Shown here: positions 15,531-23,204 of the stretch, piece after piece
Layout of the letters: every line of letters begins with the position of its first letter
Position numbering within the stretch: the stretch's first letter is position 1
Assembly (NCBI GenBank): GCA_035549175.1
Contig: DASZRL010000017.1
Location: 1 to 26,988 of the forward strand
Length of the DNA stretch: 26,988 bases
Source: DASTSN01 sp035549175
GTDB lineage: Bacteria > Bacteroidota > Bacteroidia > Chitinophagales > Chitinophagaceae
Reading direction: 5' to 3'
Program-made: the position numbers and the translations under genes
The notes under the pieces: generated by a model
Seen by the model: the letters and a program-made list of their open reading frames with translations, nothing else
Databases searched by the model: none
What the model was told of the DNA's origin: nothing

Positions 15531-16802
15531 ATGAACGGCAGCAGGCTGACGTACTATATATTGATTGCGATGGGGTTGGGAGCCGTGGTGGGCTTTGCTG
15601 TCCATGAAGTCTCCGGGCCTGCGATCAGCCAGGCCTTTGCTGCCAATGCCCGCCTGCTGACCACGATATTCCTGCGGCTGGTGCAGATGCTGATCGCCCC
15701 CCTGGTGTTCTGCACCCTCGTGGTGGGCATTGCCAAACTGGGGGATCTGCGTTCGGTCGGCAGGGTGGGAGGAAAGGCCCTTGCCTGGTTCCTGTCTGCC
15801 TCCCTGGCCAGCCTGATGCTGGGTATGCTCCTGGTCAACCTGCTCCGGCCGGGGGCCGGCATGCAATTCAATACCCAGGATGTGGCGGGCGCCAAAGACC
15901 TGGTAGGAAAGACCCAGGCCTTTTCGCTGGCCGGTTTCGTGGAACACGTTTTTCCCCGTAGCATCATCGAATCCATGGCCTCCAACGAGATTCTGCAGAT
16001 CGTGGTGTTCAGCCTGTTTTTCGGGATAGCCGCCACGGCCCTGCGGGAGCAGTCCAAACCGGTCATCCGCGCCCTGGAGGCAGCTTCCCATATTATCCTC
16101 AGAATGGTGGGCTACGTGATGAACTTCGCGCCCCTGGGTGTTTTCGGTGCCCTGTCGGCAGTCATTGCTACGGAAGGGCTGTGGGTGTTCAAGTTTTATG
16201 GCCAGTACCTGGCCTATTTTATCCTGGGAATCGCCCTGCTCTGGCTGCTGCTGCTGGGGGCCGGATGGCTAGTCCTGCGCCGGCGGACGCGGCGGCTCCT
16301 GAGGGGCATCACCCAGCCGGTTCTGATCGCGTTCAGCACCACGAGCAGCGAAGCGGTGTTTCCCAAACTTACCGAAGAACTGGAACGTTTCGGCTGCCGC
16401 GACAAGATCGTTTCCTTCATCCTGCCCTTGGGCTATTCCTTTAACCTGGACGGCAGCATGATGTACATGACTTTTGCGAGCCTGGCCATCGCGCAGGCCT
16501 ATGGCGTGCAGATGGACCTGGGAACCCAGCTCACCATGCTGCTGGTGCTGATGCTGACCTCCAAGGGAATCGCGGGGGTGCCGCGCGCCTCCCTTGTGGT
16601 GGTGACGGCCACCTGCGCCATGTTCCACATACCACCCGAAGGAGTGGCCCTGATCCTGCCAATCGACCATTTCTGCGATATGTTCCGGACCGCCACCAAC
16701 GTGGTCGGCAATGCCCTGGCGACCAGTGTCGTGAGCAAGTGGGAAGGGGAACTGGCCGTGGTCCCGGTGGAACCGGTCGAAGATCTTAATCAAGCAGTCT
16801 AA
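15531..16802 (+). CDS. dicarboxylate/amino acid:cation symporter (DAACS family, GltP/DctA-like)
   Basis: The ATG at 15531 (MNGSRLTYYILIAMGLG) is preferred over the in-frame GTG at 15525; the product is 423 residues. It has the DAACS helices and both re-entrant hairpin regions: AFSTTSSEAVFPKLTEELERFG (HP1, serine-rich), GYSFNLDGSMMYMTFASLAIAQAYG (the TM7 NMDG-type motif as NLDG), LTSKGIAGVPRASLVVVTAT (HP2), and DMFRTATNVVGNALATSVVSKWEG (TM8, Asp and Asn). It imports glutamate, aspartate or C4-dicarboxylates with sodium or protons. The HP1 sequence STTSSEAVFPK differs from the classical glutamate carriers and resembles the subgroup often annotated dicarboxylate/amino acid:cation symporter. It is first of a three-gene run with DedA and MFS genes. 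Confidence 0.92.
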   Translation: MNGSRLTYYILIAMGLGAVVGFAVHEVSGPAISQAFAANARLLTTIFLRLVQMLIAPLVFCTLVVGIAKLGDLRSVGRVGGKALAWFLSASLASLMLGMLLVNLLRPGAGMQFNTQDVAGAKDLVGKTQAFSLAGFVEHVFPRSIIESMASNEILQIVVFSLFFGIAATALREQSKPVIRALEAASHIILRMVGYVMNFAPLGVFGALSAVIATEGLWVFKFYGQYLAYFILGIALLWLLLLGAGWLVLRRRTRRLLRGITQPVLIAFSTTSSEAVFPKLTEELERFGCRDKIVSFILPLGYSFNLDGSMMYMTFASLAIAQAYGVQMDLGTQLTMLLVLMLTSKGIAGVPRASLVVVTATCAMFHIPPEGVALILPIDHFCDMFRTATNVVGNALATSVVSKWEGELAVVPVEPVEDLNQAV

Positions 16803-16817
16803 CCAATTAATAGCAAC

Positions 16818-17480
16818 ATGGGAGGGGATAAAGGTTTTATTCAGCAGTTCATCGAATGGATCATTCATAATGGCGGATTGTACTTCCTCCTGTTTGTCGT
16901 CTTTGCCGAGACCGGCCTGTTCGTCGGTTTTTTTCTGCCGGGCGATTCGCTGCTGTTTGCTGCCGGCATCTACATCGATGAACTGGCCCAGGAGTTTTTC
17001 GGGCTCCACTATGTTTTTATCATCCTGCTGATCATCCTTGCCTCCGTGCTGGGCAACCTGGCCGGCTACTGGTTCGGCCGCAAGGCCGGCCCCCTGCTGT
17101 TCGAGCGCAAGGACAGCCTGCTGTTCAAACGCCGGCACCTGCTTCGGGCCAAGGAGTTTTACGACCATTACGGAAAGGCCACCATTTTCCTGGCCAAGTT
17201 CCTGCCCATCATCCGCACCTTTGCCCCCATCGTGGGCGGGATCGTCCGCATGGACCGGGGCACCTTCCTGTTTTATAATGTCGTGGGGAGCATTTGCTGG
17301 GTCTCCTCCATGATCCTGGGAGGTCATTTCCTGCAATCCTGGGTGGAGGCCCGCTTCGGATTCAGCCTGAAGGATCATATTGAGGGTATCACGCTGGCGA
17401 TCATCCTGGTAACCACCCTGCCCGTGCTGTACAAGTTATTTTTTGGCCATAAGAAAAAGGACCCGGGGGCGGACTCCTGA
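16818..17480 (+). CDS. DedA-family membrane protein (SNARE-associated/VTT domain)
   Basis: This 220-residue protein has the DedA pattern: TGLFVGFFLPGDSLLFAAG near the N-terminus, LGNLAGYWFGRKAGPLLFERKDSLLF, then KATIFLAKFLPIIRTFAPIVGGIVRMDRGTFLFYNVVGSICWV and a last helix near the C-terminus. DedA/VTT proteins are lipid scramblases or flippases at the inner membrane, for example for undecaprenyl phosphate or phosphatidylethanolamine, and affect envelope stability and proton-motive force. The start lies 15 bases after the symporter stop and 15 bases before the MFS gene, so it is probably cotranscribed. It ends with a Lys-rich tail (GHKKKDPGADS). Confidence 0.92.
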   Translation: MGGDKGFIQQFIEWIIHNGGLYFLLFVVFAETGLFVGFFLPGDSLLFAAGIYIDELAQEFFGLHYVFIILLIILASVLGNLAGYWFGRKAGPLLFERKDSLLFKRRHLLRAKEFYDHYGKATIFLAKFLPIIRTFAPIVGGIVRMDRGTFLFYNVVGSICWVSSMILGGHFLQSWVEARFGFSLKDHIEGITLAIILVTTLPVLYKLFFGHKKKDPGADS

Positions 17481-17495
17481 CCTGAACTGCTTGCT

Positions 17496-18731
17496 ATGGA
17501 AAAACGGAATTACGGCGTTTTGTCTCTGCCGGTTATCGTGGCCGCGCTGGGTTACTTCGTGGACATCTATGATCTTCTGTTGTTCAGCATCATCCGCATT
17601 CCCTCCCTGAAATCCTTTGGCCTGGGTGATGAGGCCATTGCCCGCCAGGGGCTCCTGATCCTCAATGTCCAGATGATCGGCCTTTTGGTTGGCGGTATCG
17701 TCTGGGGCGTGCTGGGCGACAAGAAGGGGCGCCTGAAGGTGCTTTACGCCTCCATCATCATTTATTCCATCGGTAATATCGCCAACGGGTTCGTGCAGAC
17801 CGTACCTCAGTATGCGCTGGTGCGGTTTATCACCGGAATGGGCCTGGCAGGGGAGCTGGGTGCCGGGATTACCCTGGTCAGTGAAATACTGCCCAGGGAA
17901 AAACGGGGCATCGGCACCTCCCTGGTAGCGGGCATCGGGTTAACCGGGGCCGTATTTGCCTTTTTCCTCAAACAGCTTTTTGTCGGTCAGCCAGATGGCT
18001 GGCGCATCTGCTACTTTATTGGCGGCGGCCTGGGATTTGTCCTGCTGCTGCTGCGGGTCGGGGTGCTGGAGAGCGGCCTGTTCCGGGAAGTGGCTTCCAG
18101 CCGGGTTCGCCGGGGTAATTTTTTCATGCTTTTCACCAACGGCCGTCGCCTGCGCAAATACCTGCTCTCCATACTGATCGGCCTTCCCACCTGGTACGTC
18201 ATCGGGATCCTGATCACCTTTTCCAAGGAATTCGGAACCCACCTGCACATCCGCGGCGCCATTGACCCGGGCAAAGCCGTTATGTTTGCTTATGCGGCGA
18301 TCTCCGTGGGCGATGTGCTGATCGGATTTGTCAGCCACTGGCTGCGGAGCCGCAAAAAGGCACTCTACCTGTTTTATGCCTTGACGGCGCTCGGCATCGC
18401 CTGGTTTTTCCGGCTGCGGGGGGCCCCGGTAGACCAGCTTTATCTTGCCTGCGCCCTGATGGGTTTCGGAACCGGTTTCTGGGCCATTTTCGTAACCATG
18501 GCCGCCGAGCAGTTCGGGACCAACATCCGGGCCACGGTGGCCACTACCGTGCCCAATATGGTACGGGGCTCCCTGGCCCTGGTATCCTTGCTCTTCAATG
18601 CCCTGCAGGCCCGCTTTGACTATCTGACCAGCGGTTGGATCACCGGCGTACTGGTCCTGCTGATCGGCCTGGTCTCAGTAATTTATACGGAAGAGACCTT
18701 CCATAAGGACCTGAATTACGTGGAAATGTAA
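17496..18731 (+). CDS. MFS transporter (metabolite:H+ symporter-like)
   Basis: This 411-residue protein has twelve predicted helices. The MFS loop 2-3 motif is GVLGDKKGRLKVLYASIIIYSIGNIANGF and the TM4 motif is RFITGMGLAGELGAGITLVSEILPREKRGIGTSL, as in the sugar/metabolite:H+ symporter group. FGTNIRATVATTVPNMVRGSLAL in the second half fits this group. An Asp near the start (YFVDIYDLLLFS) is typical of TM1. It likely imports or exports a small organic solute at the inner membrane; the substrate is unknown. It is third in the DAACS-DedA-MFS run. No terminator hairpin is seen after the stop; the next gene has its own -7 element. Confidence 0.88.
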   Translation: MEKRNYGVLSLPVIVAALGYFVDIYDLLLFSIIRIPSLKSFGLGDEAIARQGLLILNVQMIGLLVGGIVWGVLGDKKGRLKVLYASIIIYSIGNIANGFVQTVPQYALVRFITGMGLAGELGAGITLVSEILPREKRGIGTSLVAGIGLTGAVFAFFLKQLFVGQPDGWRICYFIGGGLGFVLLLLRVGVLESGLFREVASSRVRRGNFFMLFTNGRRLRKYLLSILIGLPTWYVIGILITFSKEFGTHLHIRGAIDPGKAVMFAYAAISVGDVLIGFVSHWLRSRKKALYLFYALTALGIAWFFRLRGAPVDQLYLACALMGFGTGFWAIFVTMAAEQFGTNIRATVATTVPNMVRGSLALVSLLFNALQARFDYLTSGWITGVLVLLIGLVSVIYTEETFHKDLNYVEM

Positions 18732-18768
18732 CCGGCCCGGGGCGGTAAGAAAAATGCGGATTTGGTGG

Positions 18769-18776
18769 TAACATTG
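18769..18776 (+). promoter_or_regulatory. -7-like element of the GT9 gene, 4 bases from the ATG
   Basis: TAACATTG matches TAnnTTTG at seven of eight positions and is followed by CAGC and the ATG at 18781. It has the same 4-base spacing as at 7987, 9149, 12842 and 23205. Confidence 0.45.
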
Positions 18777-18780
18777 CAGC

Positions 18781-19782
18781 ATGAAGTTCCTGGTCATCCG
18801 TTTTTCCTCGATCGGCGATATCGTTCTCACCTCACCCGTTGTCCGGTGCCTGAAAAACCAGGTGGCCGGTGCGCAGGTGCATTTCCTGACCAAGCAAGCC
18901 TACCTGCCGGTAGTAGCCCATAACCCGCATATCGACCAGGTCCAGGTGCTGGCCCACAGCTTCGAACTGATGCTCCATGAACTGCGCGAGGAACGGTATG
19001 ATTACATCATCGACCTGCACCATAACCTGCGGACCCTGCGTGTCAAGCGGGCCCTGGGCTGTCCATCCCGTTCCTTCCCCAAACTCAATATGGAAAAGTT
19101 CCTGTACACCAACCTGAAGTGGAACCGGATGCCCGACATACACATTGTGGACCGCTACCTGGCTACGCTTGCCCCCTTCGGGGTTACTAATGACGGGGAG
19201 GGGCTGGATTATTTTATCGACCCCACGGAGCAGGTCCGCCAGCAGGATATTCCCACTTCGCACCAGGCGGGTTACATCGGGCTGGTCATCGGGGCGGCGC
19301 ATCAGACCAAAAAATACCCGATCCACCACCTGCAGGCATTCTGCCGACTGATCGACCATCCTGTCATCCTGCTGGGAGGACCGGAAGACGCGGCCAGCGG
19401 GGAAAAGGTGGCCGCGGTGGACCCGGTCAAGGTGTACAATGCCTGCGGAAAATTCAGTCTCAATGAAAGCGCCGATCTCGTCCGGCGGGCCAAGGTGGTG
19501 GTGAGTAACGATACGGGGTTGATGCATATCGCAGCCGCCTTCAAGCGCCCCATCGTGTCGCTGTGGGGAAATACCGTGCCTGCCTTCGGGATGTATCCCT
19601 ACTACGGGGAACGGTTTGATGCCCGTCAGGGGCCATCCAGCTCCCGGATTCTCCAGGTTGAAGGCCTGCGATGCCGGCCCTGCAGCAAAATCGGGTATGA
19701 CCGTTGCCCGCGACGGCATTTCCGGTGCATGGAAGAAATCGCGCCCGGCCAGGTTGCCGAAGCGGTCAGGACCTGGTTATGA
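18781..19782 (+). CDS. GT9-family glycosyltransferase (heptosyltransferase-like)
   Basis: This 333-residue protein begins MKFLVIRFSSIGDIVLTSPVVRCLK, the classic GT9 N-terminus. Later it has YIGLVIGAAHQTKKYPIHHLQAF, VILLGGPEDAASGEKVA and VVVSNDTGLMHIAAAFKRPIVSLWGNTVPAFGMYPY, the nucleotide-sugar binding region. GT9 enzymes add heptose or similar sugars to lipopolysaccharide core on the cytoplasmic face of the inner membrane. Four Cys residues lie near the end (LRCRPCSKIGYDRCPRRHFRCM), a pattern also seen in heptosyltransferase relatives. It stands alone here, without other LPS genes. The last 17 bases overlap the convergent FecR-like gene. Confidence 0.92.
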   Translation: MKFLVIRFSSIGDIVLTSPVVRCLKNQVAGAQVHFLTKQAYLPVVAHNPHIDQVQVLAHSFELMLHELREERYDYIIDLHHNLRTLRVKRALGCPSRSFPKLNMEKFLYTNLKWNRMPDIHIVDRYLATLAPFGVTNDGEGLDYFIDPTEQVRQQDIPTSHQAGYIGLVIGAAHQTKKYPIHHLQAFCRLIDHPVILLGGPEDAASGEKVAAVDPVKVYNACGKFSLNESADLVRRAKVVVSNDTGLMHIAAAFKRPIVSLWGNTVPAFGMYPYYGERFDARQGPSSSRILQVEGLRCRPCSKIGYDRCPRRHFRCMEEIAPGQVAEAVRTWL

Positions 19783-20008
19783 TGCGTTTCCACCAGGGCC
19801 GTGGGCGTGGAAAAAAAAGCGGGTACGCGGTGTAATCCTGGATCTCCCGGAGTATTTCCGCCCGGATCGTTTCCTTTTCCGGTTCCGAGACCTTCAGGGC
19901 GGATTTGTCCACTACCGAAAGCCAGTTTTCGATCTGTTTTTTCTCGGCCGGCAACGCCCGGCCGTTCACGTACCTGGTAAGTTTTTGCTGATATATTTCC
20001 GTTTTCAT
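19766..20008 (-). CDS. short FecR N-terminal-like protein, lacks the membrane helix
   Basis: This 80-residue protein (starting MKTEIYQQKLTRYVNGRALP, then AEKKQIENWLSVVDKS) resembles the cytoplasmic N-terminal segment of FecR-type anti-sigma factors: a helix with YVNG, a helix ending IENWL and an acidic helix (EPEKETIRAEILREIQDY). It ends FFPRPRPWWKRIITRS, just where FecR proteins normally have their transmembrane helix and periplasmic sensor. It is therefore either a truncated remnant or a stand-alone cytosolic anti-sigma-like domain. The start lies 30 bases after the sigma-like gene, which is the usual FecI-FecR order. The 3' end overlaps the glycosyltransferase. The family assignment is inferred from pattern and position only. 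Confidence 0.6.
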   Translation of the reverse strand: MKTEIYQQKLTRYVNGRALPAEKKQIENWLSVVDKSALKVSEPEKETIRAEILREIQDYTAYPLFFPRPRPWWKRIITRS

Positions 20009-20038
20009 TCTGGTGGTTTGAGAGATGATCTGCCTGGG

Positions 20039-20557
20039 TTAAAAAAGGTGGAGTACGGTCTGCAGGGAATGCTTGAGATACCTGAGTTGGGCCAGGATCT
20101 GCCACTTTTCCCTCCAGGCCGTACGCGGCACGGCCTGCTGTACCGGGCGGGGGGGCACCTGCCGGCTGACCCATTCCCAGGATGAGGCCGGGACGGCCGG
20201 TCGGCGTGCCTTGTTCAGTTCCCTGAGGCTGAATTCAGGTAGGGGCTCCTGCGCGGCACCCACTCCTTCTGCTTCCTGGTTCAGCCGCTCATGCAGGCAC
20301 AGGACCACCGACCGCCTTACTTCGGCATACAGGTGGGAGGACAGGGAAAACTGGGCCGGGAGCTTGTGGCGCCCTTCCCAGAGGCGCACAAACAACTGGC
20401 TCACGATGAACTTGGCTTCCTGGTGGGTACCAAGTTTGCAATACGAGTAGGAATACAGGGAATACCAGTAGCGATCGTACAATTCTTCCAGGGCGACTGT
20501 GTCATCGGAGAGTAACCGGTCGACCAAAACCTGGTCCGGCGAGAAGTTCCTGCGCAT
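20039..20557 (-). CDS. sigma-70 region-2-like protein, lacks region 4 (degenerate ECF sigma?)
   Basis: The 172-residue product opens like Bacteroidota FecI-type sigma factors: VLVDRLLSDDTVALEELYDRYW (10-31), then helices covering region 2.1-2.4, and SLSSHLYAEVRRSVVLCLHERL. The core-binding helix of region 2.2, normally of the form AEDIVQEVFxRLW, here reads AKFIVSQLFVRLW (48-60), with the acidic and Gln positions replaced. No region 4 helix-turn-helix follows. Instead there is a Pro/Arg-rich tail (RQVPPRPVQQAVPR) and a basic helix ending LHLF. It probably cannot act as a normal sigma factor: it may be a decaying gene or a repurposed sigma-like protein. It is paired with the short FecR-like gene. 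Confidence 0.65.
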   Translation of the reverse strand: MRRNFSPDQVLVDRLLSDDTVALEELYDRYWYSLYSYSYCKLGTHQEAKFIVSQLFVRLWEGRHKLPAQFSLSSHLYAEVRRSVVLCLHERLNQEAEGVGAAQEPLPEFSLRELNKARRPAVPASSWEWVSRQVPPRPVQQAVPRTAWREKWQILAQLRYLKHSLQTVLHLF

Positions 20558-20783
20558 AACAGATTGTTTTCATGAACAAATTAAAATCCGGCTGTTTCGC
20601 AGGAAACTTGGATACGAATGATAGAGGTAATCGTTACTCTAATGTAGGATAAAATTGGCAGGGCAGCAATGAATTTGATTAGGCGGAAGCCTGACGCCGA
20701 TCGTGATTTTACGAAACCAGCTGATTACTCCTTTGAAAACAAGGTGTTGTAGTTGGCGACAGGTATTACTAAATTTTCCACAA
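20558..20783. other. AT-richer intergenic leader of the sigma-like gene
   Basis: The stretch between the sigma-like start and the peptide terminator is clearly lower in GC than its surroundings. No open frame in it looks real. It holds the promoter candidate at 20639-20669 and a small GGCG/CGCC dyad near 20685-20701. The leader of the sigma-like gene would be about 75 bases. Confidence 0.45.
20639..20669 (-). promoter_or_regulatory. candidate promoter of the sigma-like/FecR-like pair
   Basis: On the minus strand TTG (20669-20667) is followed after 20 bases by TACATTAG (20646-20639), seven of eight to TAnnTTTG. The start point would be near 20634, about 77 bases before the sigma-like ATG. Confidence 0.45.
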
Positions 20784-20827
20784 ATAAAAAAAGCCCTGCG
20801 GCTTTCCTTTTCAGCAAGCTGCAGGGC
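20784..20827 (-). terminator. intrinsic terminator of the 36-residue membrane peptide gene
   Basis: GCCCTGC (20827-20821) pairs with GCAGGGC (20799-20793), extended inward by GCTT/AAGC around one unpaired base on each side. On the minus strand TTTTTTTATTT follows. It starts 27 bases after the peptide stop. Confidence 0.85.
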
Positions 20828-20854
20828 ACATTTTTCATCAGTCGGTGACTGATC

Positions 20855-20965
20855 TTATTTACCCCAGGTGAGGATCAGAATCGTAGCAATGGTGACAAAA
20901 ACGGTTACCAGAACAATGTTACCCTGAACCTTTTCGTCATGAAAAAAGGAGTTGAGTTTTTTCAT
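20855..20965 (-). CDS. 36-residue single-pass membrane peptide
   Basis: A short frame on the minus strand runs from ATG at 20965 to TAA at 20857-20855. The peptide starts MKKLNSFFHDEKVQGN, a charged cytosolic-looking segment, then a continuous hydrophobic helix (IVLVTVFVTIATILILTW) and ends GK. This is a textbook small single-helix membrane protein. The A/T-rich leader before the ATG and the strong terminator 27 bases after the stop mark it as a separate transcription unit. No family is recognised. Possible roles include modulating a membrane complex or a toxin-like peptide; no antisense RNA or antitoxin is obvious. It lies between the sigma-like and ABC-F genes. Confidence 0.75.
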   Translation of the reverse strand: MKKLNSFFHDEKVQGNIVLVTVFVTIATILILTWGK

Positions 20966-21316
20966 ACACAGAAGTTTTTTGTTTTCAAAAATGCGGTTAA
21001 AATCACTGGCTTCCAGAGGGTGTACCGGAAATGGCTTGGAAGGTCTATTGGAGACTACTGTGTTCTCTCGGGGGACGGAAAAGTGGGTACTTTACAAGGG
21101 CTAAGTTAAAAAAGTTTCCGGGTACATCAAGTATGCAACCGGGATAATTTTTGCAGGATACCGGCTGCGCATACGTAGTTTTACGAATCCTGATTATAAT
21201 GAATTGAAAATCTGTTATGGTCCGAGGTCCCTGGCCGGAAGCGGGTCCGGGCCCCTGCCTGCCAGGCGGCACCTGCCACCTGTGCCCGCAGATAAGGCTG
21301 GCCGGTTCAGCAACCA
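20966..21316. other. 351-base gap between the ABC-F stop and the peptide gene
   Basis: The part nearest the peptide gene (20966-21000) is A/T-rich and holds CATTTTTG on the minus strand (20993-20986), a seven-of-eight match to TAnnTTTG about 20 bases before the peptide ATG. The rest has no protein-like frame: a minus-strand frame at 21045-21317 starts on the ABC-F stop and has no domain. GC-rich dyads around 21230-21300 have no T-run, so no terminator is called for the ABC-F gene. Confidence 0.45.
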
Positions 21317-23200
21317 TTAAAGCCCTTCGCTCAATTCAAGCCAGCGTAGTTCCTTTTCATCCAGTTCCGTACTGACTTCGCCGATGCGGTGGGAGAGTTG
21401 CTGTAAGGTATCGAAAGGAAGGTTACCACTGCTGAGCTGGTCGGTGATATGCTGCTTCTCCGCTGTCAGCCGGGCGATTTCCTGTTCCAGCTGCTCGAAC
21501 TCACGCTTTTCTTTAAAGGATAGCCGCTTCTTTTCCCCGGCTGCAGCCGGAGCCGTAGCCGGCTGGGAAGGCACCTGGGCAATTCGGTCGGCGCCGGGCA
21601 GCTCTGCAGGCACCTTTTCGGACGCGCGGTATTGCGTATAGTTGCCCGGGTAGTCCGTTATGACCCCGTTGCCCTCGAATACGAACAGGTGGTCCACCAG
21701 CCGATCCATAAAATACCGGTCATGGGAAACGATCAGGAGGCAGCCCGGAAATTCACTGAGGAAATTCTCCAGTACACTGAGTGTAGGCAGGTCCAGGTCA
21801 TTGGTGGGCTCGTCCAGAACCAGGAAGTTGGGATTGCGGAACAGGATGCTCAGCAGGTGCAGCCTCCTTTTCTCCCCGCCACTCAGTTTGCTGATGAAGG
21901 TGTACTGCTTGTCTGGGTCAAAGAGAAACAGCTGGAGGAATTGCGCGGCACTCAGCGTGCCGCCCCCGGCCAGGGGAAAATTCTCCGCAATACCCTTTAC
22001 ATACTCAATCACCCGCATATCCTCCTTAACAACCAGGCCCTGCTGGGAATAATTGCCGAACACGACCGTATCGCCGATATTCACCTTGCCGCTGTCGGGC
22101 GGCTCCAGGCCCTGCAGGATGTTGAGGAAGGTCGACTTCCCGGCACCATTTTTTCCGACGATGCCGATGCGCTCACCCCGTTTGAACGTGTAGTCAAAGC
22201 CTTTCAGTACCACGGTGTTCCCGAATTGTTTATACACCTTCTTGAGTTCGACCACCTTTCCGCCCAGCCGGCTCATCTTGGACTGCAGCTGCAGTTGCTG
22301 CTCGGCGACCTGCTGCCTGGCCCGTGCTTCCACTTCGTAAAAGGCATCCTGCCTGCTTTTGGATTTGGTGGTCCGGGCGCGCGGCTGCTTGCGCATCCAT
22401 TCCAGTTCCTTGCGGTACAGGTTCCTGGCCTTTTCCAGGGAGGATTGTTCGCTATCCGCGCGGGCGGCCTTTTTTTCCAGGAAATTCTCGTAGTCACCGT
22501 GGTAGACATGGAGGATCCCGCGGTCCAGTTCCCAGATTTCCGAACAGACCGCCTCAAGAAAATACCGGTCATGCGTGACCAGCAGGAGCGTGACATTCTC
22601 CTTGTTGAGAAAATGCTCCAGCCACTCCACCATGTCCACGTCGAGGTGGTTGGTAGGTTCATCCATGACAAGCAGCACATGCTTGTGCTGAAACCCGATG
22701 TCGATCAGCGTTTTGGCGAGCGCTACGCGTTTGCGTTGACCCCCGCTCAGGGTATGGACGGGCTGCTGGAGCTGGTGGATATTCAGTTTGCCCAGTACCT
22801 GCTTTACCCGCGCATCAAAGTCCCAGGCCCCCAGTTCATCCATGCGGACGATGGTGGCATTGAGCCGGTCTGGATCGCCCTGCTCCAGGGCGGCCTCGTA
22901 GGCCTTTATGGCATTGATCACCGGGTGTTCATGGAAAAAGATATTGTCCAGGATGGAAAGATTTTCCCGAAACTGGGGATCCTGTTCAAACAGGACGACG
23001 TCAACATCCTTGTGGATCCAGACCTTACCCTCATCGGTCGTCTCTTTGCCGGCCAGTATCTTCAGCAGGGTGGATTTGCCGGATCCGTTTCGGGCAACCA
23101 GGGCAATCTTATCCCCTTCTTCGATGTGAAAGGTTAAACCGGCAAACAGGGGGGTAATACCATAGCTCTTCGTCAGGCCTTCCGCGCTTACGTAATGCAT
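21317..23200 (-). CDS. ABC-F family ATPase, Uup-like
   Basis: The ATG at 23200 (MHYVSAEGLTKSYG) is chosen because a -7 element ends 4 bases upstream and the sequence begins as ABC-F proteins do. The frame is open to 23590, but that part is antisense-like and overlaps the J-domain gene. The 627-residue protein has two ATPase domains: Walker A ARNGSGKST (36-44, first Gly replaced by Ala), LSGGQRKRVALAK, MDEPTNHLD (Asp180, Glu181); then a linker of charged helices, GKNGAGKST (349 onward), LSGGEKRRLHLL and LDEPTNDLD. The C-terminal coiled coil (KEKREFEQLEQEIARLTAEKQHI) is Uup-like. ABC-F proteins bind the ribosome E site and ease stalled or early translation; no membrane domain is present. It may also influence DNA stability, as Uup does. 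Confidence 0.9.
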   Translation of the reverse strand: MHYVSAEGLTKSYGITPLFAGLTFHIEEGDKIALVARNGSGKSTLLKILAGKETTDEGKVWIHKDVDVVLFEQDPQFRENLSILDNIFFHEHPVINAIKAYEAALEQGDPDRLNATIVRMDELGAWDFDARVKQVLGKLNIHQLQQPVHTLSGGQRKRVALAKTLIDIGFQHKHVLLVMDEPTNHLDVDMVEWLEHFLNKENVTLLLVTHDRYFLEAVCSEIWELDRGILHVYHGDYENFLEKKAARADSEQSSLEKARNLYRKELEWMRKQPRARTTKSKSRQDAFYEVEARARQQVAEQQLQLQSKMSRLGGKVVELKKVYKQFGNTVVLKGFDYTFKRGERIGIVGKNGAGKSTFLNILQGLEPPDSGKVNIGDTVVFGNYSQQGLVVKEDMRVIEYVKGIAENFPLAGGGTLSAAQFLQLFLFDPDKQYTFISKLSGGEKRRLHLLSILFRNPNFLVLDEPTNDLDLPTLSVLENFLSEFPGCLLIVSHDRYFMDRLVDHLFVFEGNGVITDYPGNYTQYRASEKVPAELPGADRIAQVPSQPATAPAAAGEKKRLSFKEKREFEQLEQEIARLTAEKQHITDQLSSGNLPFDTLQQLSHRIGEVSTELDEKELRWLELSEGL

Positions 23201-23204
23201 GGCG

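Noticed and set aside
16269..17378. 369-codon minus-strand frame across the symporter and DedA genes
   Set aside because: It is antisense to two well-recognised membrane proteins; the long run of Gln/His/Asp residues mirrors hydrophobic codons on the other strand.
21045..21317. 90-codon minus-strand frame after the ABC-F stop
   Set aside because: Its start overlaps the ABC-F stop codon, and it has no domain, no signal and mixed composition.
21632..23137. 501-codon open frame on the plus strand
   Set aside because: It lies wholly antisense to the ABC-F ATPase, which has complete Walker and signature motifs. The plus-strand product has no recognisable domain and is a GC-driven shadow.
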